Positions 47,042 to 58,461 of a stretch of 64,000 nt of DNA are shown here, piece after piece; the stretch's first letter is position 1, and every line of letters starts with the position of its first letter. The translations under genes were made by a program, and so were the position numbers. Source of the stretch: Helichrysum umbraculigerum (lineage: Eukaryota > Streptophyta > Magnoliopsida > Asterales > Asteraceae); NCBI GenBank assembly GCA_949592205.1, contig CATIUR010000001.1:241540250-241604249 (forward strand), written 5' to 3'. Below the pieces are notes generated by a model that was not told the origin of the DNA, ran no database searches, and saw nothing but the letters and a program-made list of their open reading frames with translations.

Positions 47042-49430
47042 GAAATTCCAAAATAGACATATATTGATGTAAAGTGTAAAATCCAAAAATACTAAATCTT
47101 TCAAAGACATATATTGAGAAGAAAAAGACGAATGGTTATGTAAATGAGTATGGCGTATGAGATTTGGAATGGAATGGTGTATTGGTGATTGTCGACTGAT
47201 GAGAAGAAGAGGCAAGGGTGATCGACTGATCAGAAGAAGAAGAGATACGGACTTAAAGAGCCGATCGGATATAGGCATATAGCCCATTAAATAGCCCATG
47301 AAAACCCTAAAAAAAATAGAAACTTGGTCGAAGCTTGTCGGAAACTTTAAGGAAACTCCATGGAAACTTGGTTGGAAACGTTTCTTGGTTATCTGAAACG
47401 TTTCTTGGCGTTTCCTAGAAGTATCCGTTTCCCAGAAGTATCGGATACGGCTACGGCACCCATACAGTCGTTTCCGTGCATCAGAGCTCACAACACATAC
47501 ACGCACATTAGCTATTAAGTAGCATTATAATTTCAGTTTTCTTTGGTACCACAGGTTGCACCGAAAACATTTATTCCTGCTTTATTTGGACATGCCAATG
47601 GTGACAAGTTTATACAACCCCATCACTCAGACCTCATCTCTAATTCCTATGCGGTATAGTACATCCCCCGGCCGATACATTGTGGCTCATTAACAAGTAA
47701 TAAGTTTGGAAATAGCTAAAGAATATGTTGCTTATCTGCAGGGAGATAAAAATATGATAAAGTTCGACGGCGATCACAACTCATCTCGGCCACAGTTTTA
47801 TTATGACTCGGTATCCATCTTCTTTCACAATGTTCTTCACCCTCCCCAAGTAGTACCAGCATGTTCAAGCAAATATGAGAAATATTATGATCTGGGAGAT
47901 CTTCAGGTTGATGCTGGTTTAGAAGAGGTAATTTCTGTTTCATCCAATAGATATTATCGTAATGAAATTGAAATTTCTTACTCAACTCGGATACCTTGGA
48001 AGGTTACATTTCTAAAAGTTTATAGCAATAGTCAATGATGCATGTTTTCCTAGAATGGTACTGAGCAAGAGGCTGGAAGAGTGGAGTGTGACTTTCTTTT
48101 TTCATTTGATGGTTAAAGTTTCTTCATTTTGTGTTTTGTTCGTTTTCGTATTGGTTTTCTCTAGTGTCTATGCTTTCGGTGGGTTACTGGGCAGAATAAG
48201 TAGGTAGGTTCGTCTTTCCTTGTATTATGTGCTCGGCCAAGATGAAAATCCTAGATAAGACCACTTTGAATATTATTGTTGATGATATGTAGAGAGCATA
48301 CTGTGAAGGTCTTCTAAACGAATGTTACCATGGTATTGAGTGAGACACTTCTGAAAGATCATGAAACCAAATTTATCGGTTCTCAAATTTAATATATTTC
48401 ACTTTTGTAAGTTGACCTCAATAATGTTGGGTGCACGAGTGGATTTGTCGTTCTTAATTGTTATATGTACACCGAAGATGAAGTGCTTCAGCTAGATTTG
48501 AGGATGCACTCTAGACATTTGTTGATATCATTTTGCAAACACAACACTCTCAAAATGTGTATCAAATGAGCACTGTCATTATTGATCAAAAGGACTTCCT
48601 TTTAATCTAATTGTTGGCTTAACTTCACTCTGAATGATTACTAAATTTCTTCTATAGCCATTTCACTTTTAATATTACAGTGTTCAGTTTGTCAGTTGTC
48701 TACTAGTTTATTCGTTATGAGTTATTACTCAACTTTTAACTTTTGTAAGCTGACTTGATGGTGTTGATTCCTTTTGGTGATCACCCAAAACCCTTTAAAT
48801 TTTGGCCAACTAAAAAGCTTCTTTTTGTTGATAATATATAAACACGTCTTGTGGCCAACCTTTGGGTATGGATCTAGCAAGCACTTCATCTGCCCCAGCT
48901 AGCATATTAACGACAGATTCACTTCCTGAATTTGTGGCGGTTGTTAGTAAAATTCAATGAATGTCACCTCATAATTATAGTTACCTTCATGTTACTTGAA
49001 GATTGTTTCTAAGAATAACCCTATGAGTGCAGAACTCCCTGGTGACTGATGTAAATATGAAGAGTCTCCACAAAGTATCACAATTGCAGGTAATGGAAGT
49101 TTTAGCTATTGCTTTTCTTTTTCAGTAAATATTTTCTCTTAGATGTATATATGTTGATTTACATTGGAGAGTAAAGTATGGTTGGCATTTTTTTCTTCTT
49201 AAAAAAATAAAATAACAATGCTCTCAAACCATAATATATGTTGCCATACATATGTAAGTTGTTTAAAACGTGATTTCTATATACTAATTTTTACAGGAGA
49301 AGCCAATTGGTCAAACTGAGGAGTGTTGTTCATACACTAGCTCAAATAGAGAGAGCTGGGGAAGATGTTCGTCGTTGGGCAGTGTTGGTGAACCCTTTTC
49401 AGATTGCACCATGTCTAACGAAAATGATCT

Positions 49431-49479
<49 letters not shown>

Positions 49480-50432
49480 CCCACATAATTTTGCATGAGT
49501 ATAGGACAAATAACCATACTGATGCTTTCCAAGTATAAATATAGTATTGGAGAGATGCTGGCACTTATCCACAGCTGCCGGCCTTTTGAGATTGGTAGCT
49601 ATATGCATAGTATAGCATAAGAATTGGATATCAATTTATGTATGATATTTTGATATTTTCAGTTTCCTCTGCAATCCGTAAACCAATGACCCACAACAAC
49701 TAACCAAAGCATTTACACCCGTACCCAGATAATCACAATAGCACCATTAGAACCCTTTCCCCAACTGCTCCATCTCATCACCAGAAACCTCACATGCACT
49801 GGTTCTGTAAACTCCCCAGGTAGTTTTTATACATATCAATAGCTCAACTTGCAGCTCTTCCGGTAGAAGCTGCAAGTAGAAGTCTATCTTATCACTATTG
49901 TCCCTGCCATGAATCGAAGTGGAGGTCACGGGTTCGAATCCTGGCCCTTGTCCCTTTAACTGTGGGTTACAGGAAGTAATTACCACTCCCATGTTGGCCA
50001 TGTGACCGTTGGTGGGGTTACCCTTTATCCTAGATGACATTAACGTGTAGCTCTATCTCAACATGAGCTTTACAGTAGATGACATCAACAAATTACCTTC
50101 ATTTGCACTAGATGATTAATTATGTGACTGTGTATGTCATTATTTTGTTGTGATTGTGTTTGTGATTATTTTGTTGTGACTGTGTTCGTAAGTTTTGTCT
50201 TATTCTGTGAGATACTTGTGTTTAAATTTAGGTGGCATTGAAGGTGCTTGCAACACCTCTTCGAACCTCTCGGCATGCCCGTGCAGATTTAGTGAAGGAA
50301 AAGAAGAAAGTACCGGTGGCTGCAAAGAGATCTGGTGGACGTGAAAAGTTAGAAAAACTAGAGGCCCTTAGTCAGCGCCTGCGCCTTTGCATTCTGAAAC
50401 GGGTCAAGCATAAGAGGAATCATTCATCCTGA
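44126..50432 (+). CDS. Alpha/beta-hydrolase superfamily protein, about twelve exons
   Basis: Predicted exons: 44126-44166, 44301-44382, 44464-44567, 44841-44967, 45063-45157, 45381-45504, 46665-46745, 47555-47653, 47742-47927, 49033-49089 (tentative), 49297-49431, 50232-50432. They join in frame to 443 residues (424 without the tentative exon). MIDQFINFVIRPPRADYNPD opens the protein. CVIYCHGNSGCRADANEA gives the oxyanion-hole region, LWGRSMGAVTS the GxSxG nucleophile elbow, GHANGDKF a likely Asp, and FDGDHNSSRP the catalytic His. The C-terminal tail is Lys/Arg-rich, ending KRVKHKRNHSS. This matches a plant serine-aminopeptidase-like (S33-type) hydrolase group whose substrate I do not know. 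Donor 2 reads GAG-GC, a GC-AG intron. Intron 6 holds a MITE and intron 7 a hAT element. Homologues as I remember them are longer, so an exon between 47927 and 49297 may be missing. Confidence 0.87.
45534..45840. repeat. (TA)n and (GA)n microsatellites flanking the MITE
   Basis: (TA)n at about 45534-45571 and 45792-45818, then (GA)n to about 45840. The MITE appears to have inserted into a TA tract, which hides its target duplication. Confidence 0.8.
45573..45791. mobile_element. Intact MITE (219 bp) in hydrolase intron 6
   Basis: Long terminal inverted repeats: gggttttgctaacgtgtgcc at the left, and the same words inverted at the right (...ggcacgcgttagcaaaaccc). The arms extend through 'cattaaatgcacgttaacg', so almost the whole element is a hairpin. 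It sits between (TA)n tracts. It is the same family as the split copy at 27138-40360. Confidence 0.85.
46901..47486. mobile_element. Non-autonomous hAT element in hydrolase intron 7
   Basis: The left end ctaggttgcacggaaacgg and right end ccgtgcatcagag (CTCTGATGCACGGAAACG inverted) are flanked by an exact 8-bp duplication, ctcacaac, at 46893-46900 and 47487-47494. Subterminal 'ggatacgg/ccgtatcc' words repeat in both orientations. A 182-codon minus-strand frame crosses it but is not conserved coding sequence. Confidence 0.85.
49433..49475 (+). repeat. (TC)n microsatellite at a splice donor
   Basis: About twenty TC units starting at the first bases of the intron after hydrolase exon 11 (donor GT at 49432-49433). 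Confidence 0.9.
49895..50045 (+). repeat. tRNA-derived SINE-like fragment
   Basis: Contains a good B box, gggttcgaatcctgg, near 49928-49942, with weak A-box similarity upstream, in the last intron of the hydrolase gene. No poly-A tail or duplication was fixed, so this is only a possible decayed SINE. Confidence 0.35.
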
Positions 50433-51178
50433 TGAAGTTTGTAAGATAAGGGGATATGATAAAGCACTATGTGTATTCTTTGTCTTAACGCCAGATCGAA
50501 TAGTTACCATAATTTATATGTAGGTTCTAGGTTTAAGATGATTTTTCAAATTGCTTTTGTATTATGTACATCTAACGTACCTTGTAAGAGGAATGAAACT
50601 CAAAAGTGTAAAATGAAGAGCAGATTACAAGGCCCTAAGGCATTTACCATCGTGTTACAATTCTATTTGTTCAACACTTGATTCAGTCAACATCCCTCGT
50701 ATCCCCCTGATGAATTGCGTTCCATTTATGATATTGAATGACTGAATTGACATATAAAGCCGTTCACTTTGCGTCTAATAATTTAATTGTTAGATGCTTA
50801 ATTATATTAACAAGTGTATTGGATTGGCTCCTTGACGCACCTTTCAATGGCCCATTTTCTGATATCCAAATACTGCTTCATTTTGAAATATAAAGTTGTA
50901 TCAACGTGAGTGTCAACAGGGTACTTGGAACGAGTAACATATATCATATCCACTTCCCCTTTTACATCAGCAGAAATAATTAAAAAACAAAAGTTAGTTA
51001 CATGGTGTTATCACCATGAACAAACATATGGATCTAGATTTGTCTTCAATGTTGTTCATTTGTCTTGATTTCTCAAAGCTAATTATGATTGAAACCCCTT
51101 TGACAAGATGAAATACACAAACGAGCTTAATTGGATATCTGCTGCACTAAACACTAGCTGAAATCTTTTTGCGAAGCA
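50433..51178. other. Intergenic region between convergent genes
   Basis: 746 bp between the stop codons of the hydrolase (plus) and the MYB-CC gene (minus). It should hold both 3' UTRs. No other gene is seen. Confidence 0.6.
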
Positions 51179-54100
51179 CTAATCTTCATTGTTGATTGAC
51201 ATGCCAGATGAACTACCAAACTGCTCTCCTGTCAGGAAAGCTGATTGTTGCTGGTATGGTGGCCTAAAACTCGACTCCAGTATCTGGTGAGTGAACCCCA
51301 TGCTCACTCGTCGTTTCTTCATGTCTTTTGGGCTCTCAACTGGTGATCCCCCTGAGTCTGGTGTTGATGGTTCATGTCTAGATGAAAATGATTCATCTAC
51401 AGAAACACTCTTCCGTTCCTCATGAGGCTTGTCCATGAGAGGTGACTCAAAAGTAGGAGCTGGGGTTGGTGGATCAGTTTTATTATCAGAAGACTCCGGA
51501 ATCACACCTCCTCCAAGTTTCTGTTGCTCTTCAATAATCTTCTTCAGGTACTTCCCTTGGGCTTCTATCCGTAGCTGAAGTTGTCTTTGCACCTAAATAC
51601 AGATTAATAAACATATTAAATTGAGAGAGTATCCATGACTATCCCCGAGTGCTTGGGTAATAACATAAATTGGGTTAATCACCCAACCCCTCTCTGTAAC
51701 CCCAGTATAAGACATTTGTTTCAGATAAAACAATAAGTACAGAGCATGACACTGTTAAAGAAAAGGTAGAAAAAAAGAGTGCAACTTCAATTCAAATGCA
51801 GTTAAATAGATCAACTGCTTACTTAAGCCTCTTGCAAGATTCCAGTCTTTCACTGAATTCACATGTCATAACCAATAAATATAATTGAACAGTGATGATA
51901 AGTAAGAACTAAAGATTACTATGGTTTCATAGCTACGTGTGTAGTACAATACAAAGTACGAACGTCCTACATGGTAAACCTGGAAAACATTGTGGACAAC
52001 ATTCACTCAACTACTATGAACAACGGTCCTGCTGACAGTAAATTGCAACTGCATCAGGTCGCTTGACCGTACATAAGATTACATAATTTTTGGGTTTCTA
52101 TCCTGGCCCACAGCCAAAATTGTGACGCCTTTCTTCGTTTATTCTTAGAAGATGTAGGAAAGAACTAGAAAAAGAACCTAAACATGGCCACTGACACTAC
52201 CAACAACAGTTCATTACAGCTGTCATCAACAACCATAATCTGAGAGTCATCAAATTTCGGTTGTTGTTGAGCTTTCAAAGTTTTCTGAACGCCACAAGCA
52301 TCATCAACTAATCTTGTTCATTGCTTACCTCATAGTCGACATATTAAACCCTTGCACTTGCCCATTAGCTAACCCTCTGCTGTCATGTTCGATTCCACTC
52401 ACCAAAGATTACGTGTTAAAACATGTGTCAATTGATGCGTTCACATGTGCACGATCCAGACTATTCACATGTGAATGGATCAATGAACATTTGTTTTTAC
52501 ATGTATTCTACCTCTTTTTTTTTATTATTATTATGATGATTTTATTTTGTATCACATTTGAATATCTTGACATTTGAACGAATTTAATCACATGTTAATT
52601 AACAAGTTATGTTGTGGATATAAATCGGAAGTCATTGTTTGAAGGCAAGTAGCTAGGCCTACCAAAGCAAGTTTTAGAAATTCTGAAAAGAAACGGCCGA
52701 ATGAGTATGGAGAGTTCAGGAGGGTATTTCGATACAGCTCTAATATGATTTTACAAACTTTCTTTCTTAAAGATGAGTCATATTAAATTTAACTTACTAA
52801 TAGCACGATGGAAAACTATAGCTCACTACCAAGTACCAAAGGGTTTATAAGAAGATGAAACAAAGTGATGTAGCACAAAAGCTACAGAATTAGACAATTG
52901 TGTATTGTCAAACGTGATGGGGGATAACTATCGTGTTATCGGACGAAAGAATAATCACCAACGGTTGAGAAAACTCTTCTCGACTCTTTTTTTATTAATC
53001 AAATCGGAAAACACAGTAGAAAACATAAATAAAATCCTAAGCCAATAACCCCTATTCATACTAAATAAATCCTATCCTAAACCTATCAGGAAACTAATTA
53101 ATTGCTGAATAAATAAAATATCAATCCTAATCTGATAAAGACTCCAGAATTATTTAAACTATTAATAATAGATAAACTAATCTAATATTAATCTGGTGGA
53201 TCTGTAGAGATCATGTATCATGTATCCTAGTCCAATTCGTCCTCCATCACAAAGCCATAATCCCACATGGAAATCTAAATCAACCGTAAAATTCCAATAC
53301 CATATCTAAGATTTGACGATAGATACCAAGACTTGCACTGAACCTCAGCTTGTAAGGGGCTCACAATTCACGTTTACAAGGCTGTATTCCGCATGAGAAG
53401 CTTTATTTCCAACAACAATATGACTACTTAATTAATAAAAACCAGGAAAACAAAACATGTTAAGTAAAAATACACACTGGTTAATAAAAAGTTCACAACC
53501 TCTAATTGCTCGTGCAGTCGCTTTTGCACCTCCATCTGAAGTTTGAGAGCTTCTGTGATTTGCAATCCTCTGCAGAAAGAGAATAGCAAGTCTGTCATAA
53601 GACAACTAATTAACTTGAATGAACAATGCAGAGCTCATACAATGATCACAACCAAGTCAAGCAAAGTCTAGTAGTTACACGTCACCTCAAATGATCTCAA
53701 ACATAAATTGGTTGGTTCAATTCAGATTGTATGAGGTTTTTTATATGTGAAGACAGAGTAAATGAGACCTTCACTTGCTAGAACTGTAACTAGATGATAA
53801 ATAAACAGACTTACGATGATCCATCCAAAGTGGAAATCATATCCCCTGATTCCTTCTGCTCGAACATTTTTCCTAGCATTAGTATGAGCAAAATAATCAG
53901 TACATGCTATTTCAATTCTTCTGTCTATGACATTTGTCAACTCAAGAGTAAGTTCAAAGACTATCCAATGTGTAACTGCAGAAAAATTATATACCTTCAG
54001 AAGAGGAGTCAGGGAGATACTTTGCGAGCCGATATTTCTATAAAAATTGTAGGAATATACAAGTCATTAAAAGAAACAGTAAGTACTAGCATATCGCGTA

Positions 54101-55633
54101 AACGAAGTATGATATAATATCTTACTTACCTGCAAATGGCTTTTTACATGATATATTGTTAGACCTTGAACTCCCATAACTCTGAGGACACCTTTCGGAG
54201 TAGCCCCTGAAGAAGGACAGCAAACTCTCACAACACTTAAATATAATTAATCATCAATAATGTTTCCCAAAAACCTTTCCACGAATGATACACTATATTA
54301 TTAATCAATTGTTCCTGATCATAGAAAGTTTGGGTTTAATTTCTCCCAAGTCCAAGTGTCCAGTCTTTGACTCTTTGTACCATGTGTCATACATCTGTAA
54401 GGCTTTAGAAGCGTAGGGTCTATGCTACTGGTGACATTGAACTTATATTTCAACAGAGGTCTCCGTCATGTGGCCATTGACTTGTGTGATACAAACCAGC
54501 CCCTCCTAGTGGATATATTGTTCGCTTCGGTACCTCTACCTCACAGATTTGTTCTTGGATTGGGCCCATACACCAACCAAAAAACGTATCCACTATTCAT
54601 TCCCTCTGGAAGGCTTTTCGTCCTAAAGAGCATTTCTGAGTCGTCTATCATAATGAGAGCAACTATAGGGTGATCCAACACCATTGTAAATGATATGGTC
54701 GATCTATTTCCATAGTCAGGTGAGTTAGGGTTGGAAAAAAGCTCTCACGAAAGAATCCAGATGATTTGTGTTTGGAGAGAGAGAGAGAGAGAGGGAGAGA
54801 GAGAGGGAGATAGGGAGAAGTATGTGCAAGTTGGTATTATCATTCATTATGCTCAAATGAGCTTCAAAGAGATGTTATATAGTCATGTCTACACTTGCAA
54901 TACACTTGATTGTAACCACATTAACTAAATACCCACCACTACATAGTTGCACAAGCTAAGCACGCCTTGCACTTATTCACTGATACTAACACAAACTATC
55001 TCATTTACACACACACATATATCTCCGTGTTCGTTTAATTCTCTGCAGAGTCAGCTTAGGTCTGGGTAAATACTCTTTTGATCCCAGCATTACTGATAGA
55101 TTATGTTATTCAGAAGAAACTTTTGCTGCTTCTTTGAAGTAAATCTTAAGGAATAGGGGTTGCTCCTGAAGTTCCTAGCGAATCTGCTTCTCTTAAGAGT
55201 TGGGAGCTAAAAAGTGAGTATCATCCCTCCTTTCTCTCCTCCTATCATCCATGGGTGGTTAAATCTCAATTCACTTTTATCATAATCTTGCCCTACCACA
55301 CTAGTTGAGCTAAAGGACTATGATAGAAACACCCAATAGTTTATTTATCTCCTTAACGTTCAAAGCTAAGACAAAATTTCCATTGTACACAGACTATCTT
55401 GAATGCATCCAAGAGTATTTACTCATATAAATAGATTGTATACAAATGGTAATCATACAAACAGATTCAGGGAGAAAATTTCATCGTGATAAAGAAAGGA
55501 GAAACCGGAATAAAATTAACGCAAAGATCAAAGTAACTCACTATCTGGGCCACCCAATTGTGCAACAGCATCAACAAATCGTTCATGAAGCTCGTTCGTC
55601 CAACGGAGTCGTTGCTTAGATGCTAAACTAGGG

Positions 55634-55673
<40 letters not shown>

Positions 55674-55713
55674 CATTGTTATTCATACCATTAGCTCCAT
55701 TGACCATGTCCAT
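51179..55713 (-). CDS. MYB-CC (GARP) transcription factor, PHR1-LIKE type, six exons
   Basis: Minus-strand exons in transcript order: 55542-55713, 54130-54206, 53995-54037, 53815-53872, 53500-53569, 51179-51592. All have GT-AG borders and the frame closes at 277 residues. After a start with a long Asn run, KQRLRWTNELHERFVDAVAQ begins the single MYB/GARP DNA-binding domain. It continues PDRATPKGVLRVMGVQGLTI and YHVKSHLQKYRLAKYLPD, with the SHLQKYR signature. Exons 5-6 carry the MYB-CC coiled coil ending in the LHEQLE motif. The C-terminal tail is Ser/Pro-rich and ends SINNED. The family acts in the nucleus, often as dimers, and some members bind phosphate-response P1BS sites; this gene's targets are unknown. 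It looks closest to the PHL2/PHL7/UNE16 branch (from memory). Intron 5 contains a probable TRIM/solo LTR. Confidence 0.9.
52915..53249 (-). mobile_element. Small solo LTR / TRIM-like element in MYB-CC intron 5
   Basis: On the minus strand it begins TGATGGAGGACG at 53249 and ends ...TATCCCCCATCA at 52915, giving TG...CA ends with short inverted repeats, 335 bp. Flanks are caaac and caaag, an imperfect 5-bp duplication. No coding region. Confidence 0.5.
54777..54815 (+). repeat. (GA)n microsatellite
   Basis: Interrupted gagagag tract in MYB-CC intron 1. Confidence 0.75.
55634..55672 (-). repeat. Trinucleotide run encoding poly-Asn
   Basis: (AAC)n on the coding strand, coding about 13-14 Asn in a row near residue 15-28 of the MYB-CC protein. 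The Leu-rich frame on the other strand is an artefact. Confidence 0.85.
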
Positions 55714-58461
55714 GATAGATAAAAATCAAGACATATACAGTAGTAATGTTGTCTACAAACACCCTACAATTATAAAGTCACTCATCTTATTAGACAATGA
55801 CATTCAACATCACAAAGATAAAAACTTTAACAGAAAACGGTAAAGATAAAACAACAATAGAGGTGAGCTATATCTCAACAATTCTTGTTTTATAATTTAT
55901 TTATTAGTCATACATATAAAATACAGTTAGTTAGCTAGGGTTAAAATTGCATTCCAACTACAAACTTATTAGACTACTAATAGTAAGTAAATAAAGCTAA
56001 AAAAACAAACAAACACAAGAAAGAAATCAGATGCATACTCCGCCGGCCTGGCCTGGCCTTCAGACGTCGATTCTTAATCTTGTTTTCAGCAGCAATCGTA
56101 ATCGTAATCGTAATCGTAATTGTAAGTCTGTAATTGTAAGTGTAGGGGAAACAGCAAAGCCCCGATCGGGCCTTAATAACAAAGTCCACGCACCAAAGTT
56201 GGTTTCTTTAGTTTAAAAATCACACCTTCATCATCAATTTTGTTTATATCAATTTCTATTTTTAAAACTAAAAAATAAAGGGAAAAATATATGCAATTGA
56301 GTATAAGTGTTATTTAATTGGTGAATAGTGTAATTAATGAAGATTTCTAAAAAAGTGTGCAAACTCATCTATCTATTACTAATAAATAAATACTCCCGTG
56401 GCCCAAATTAATAATCCATAATCATTTTATGGATAATCTAAAATAATTATTCACTTTCAATTTCAACTACTCAGAACCGATTTTAGTAAGTGAAAATGAA
56501 ATTTGATTAGTTAACAATTTGTTTATTGTACTTTTCCTAAATTATATGCAATTGTTTACCGAACAATTGAATTGAGATGAAGGGAGTATATAAGTCGATA
56601 AATAGATAACCCGTGTCACATGATCATTTCATGAAATACTAAATGTAATCAGTTCACAAACTATAAAGATAAAATTATTTCACCGGTCATATATACACAT
56701 AAATTATTAATCAATTAATCAACCAAATGTGGTTAACTAAAAATTGTACTAACTATTTGTTATGATATTTTTTTCTAAATTGTGTTACATGACACATTCA
56801 CAAAATTTACTTTATATTTAATATATGTAAGAGTTATTATACCATTTTTTCCTGAAATTGTTGTTACACAATTAATTTTTAGACTAGGAATGCGAGATGT
56901 AACAAGTATTAAAAAATATAAATTAGGGTCAGAACCATGTAGAAGGTAATAAAATAGGTATATATCCATTCGCTATATGCAGTATAAATTTCTAATGAAA
57001 AATTACATTTTTAGTTGCATTATTCGTTTATGCTACTGGTACAAAAATTAGGATACCAATATTACTTGTCAATTTTAATCCTGGATCCACCCCTTAGCAG
57101 AAATCCAATGAAAAAATGGCAGGCATGCATACATGATACAAAATGGGAAAGGACGGCAACTGATGGTGATGTGTTAAATTATATTGGCCGGTATATTCAC
57201 AATAATATTCCACCCTCTATACTTTTGTCATTAACTAGGTACCATTGTTTCTGATTTTTACTTCAAAATTCATTCACAGACACAAGATAATGGTACAGAT
57301 GCACTTTAATCAAACAACTTAATTCAGTTAATGCGTATCTACAGGCCTTCTTAATCAATCAACCTCAGTTAATATCCCATAGTACATAGCTATAATAAAT
57401 GTATTAAACAGGCAATATGGAGGTCAAATTTGACCAAAAATGGATGCAATAAATAGCATGCAAACTAGAATAAAATCAAGAGTTTTAATGGTCAAGGAGG
57501 CAAGGATCCCAGTGATATTGCTGCTAGCCACCTATCATTCTGTTGCAGCAAGGTCGATCATAATTCAGCAACATCAGTTCGTAAAAATGGTAGCTATTTT
57601 CCTGGTAGCTATTTTCCAAGTTCAGGTGCAATTTGATCTCCCGCAAACCTCCAGCTCAGACTTTGGGGGGAGTTAAGGGGGAATTAAGTAGTAAATCTGA
57701 ATACTATGCTAGTATAGTCTGCAACTGTAACTATGCATAGTTTGGACACGAAAGAACCAATTAAACAGTTGCATATCGATAGCTATGTAATGTATTTCAG
57801 AGTGCAGTCATGGATTGCTAGTATTCAGTCACATTAGAGGTGCCAAAGATACATAAATTTTTAAACAAAGCCCATTGACTTGATATTTTTCAATTGAAAA
57901 TACATCATTACAGCCTTCTGAATCTTCTATATATAACACATTGATTATTTATAAAATTAGTTTAAAATGGACAAAAGAAGTGCTAATGGGTTAGCCCTTA
58001 TTAAGCCGACCCCACCCTCCCATTTTGCCACCTCTAATATGAATTTTCTAAATTAAAAACAAATTACTAACTTCAAGGGGCGAATACTACATGGCACTTT
58101 GACTAATTTTGTACTTAAAGTAAACATGGGAAACTTGTCACAATACGAACATAAATGTTCATTTAAAGAGCAGACTAAGCAGATATTTATAAATAGTAAC
58201 TGTCAATAAATTGATGACACATGAACATAATGGGAGTCAAGGTATCAAACGATTCATTCCCATTTCCTCTCCGCAAAAATGATACAAACCCACATCTTTG
58301 GGTAGTAATCCGATTCTAGGTCCATACAAAAAATAGGTAATGGGATATAATCATACAAAATGTCAATATGCAATAGGCCAAACTAACCGTCTGGTTGCAC
58401 AGAACATTGCAAGTGTATGGTTCAGAGAAATTATAGCACTGGCCATATCTCAATGTCTTGG
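55714..58461. other. Intergenic region upstream of MYB-CC and downstream of NIPP1
   Basis: About 2.7 kb. The first few hundred bases should be the MYB-CC promoter and leader; a GC-richer patch with (TAATCG)n at 56094-56118 may lie in the leader. The rest is AT-rich with no recognised gene. A weak frame at 57440-57676 resembles nothing known to me. Confidence 0.4.

Noticed and set aside
46958..47506. 182-codon minus-strand open frame
   Set aside because: It covers a hAT element with an 8-bp duplication and a (TA)n tract, and has no recognisable domain.
49920..49945. tRNA-like gene
   Set aside because: Only a B box is convincing; no cloverleaf could be drawn, so it was kept only as a possible SINE remnant.
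54422..54673. 83-codon frame in MYB-CC intron 1
   Set aside because: On the opposite strand within an intron, no family recognised.
55634..55843. Leu-rich plus-strand frame
   Set aside because: Antisense of the poly-Asn codon run in the MYB-CC exon.
57440..57676. 78-codon frame with hydrophobic stretch downstream of NIPP1
   Set aside because: No domain recognised and no supporting exon structure; another frame of the same DNA looks equally protein-like.
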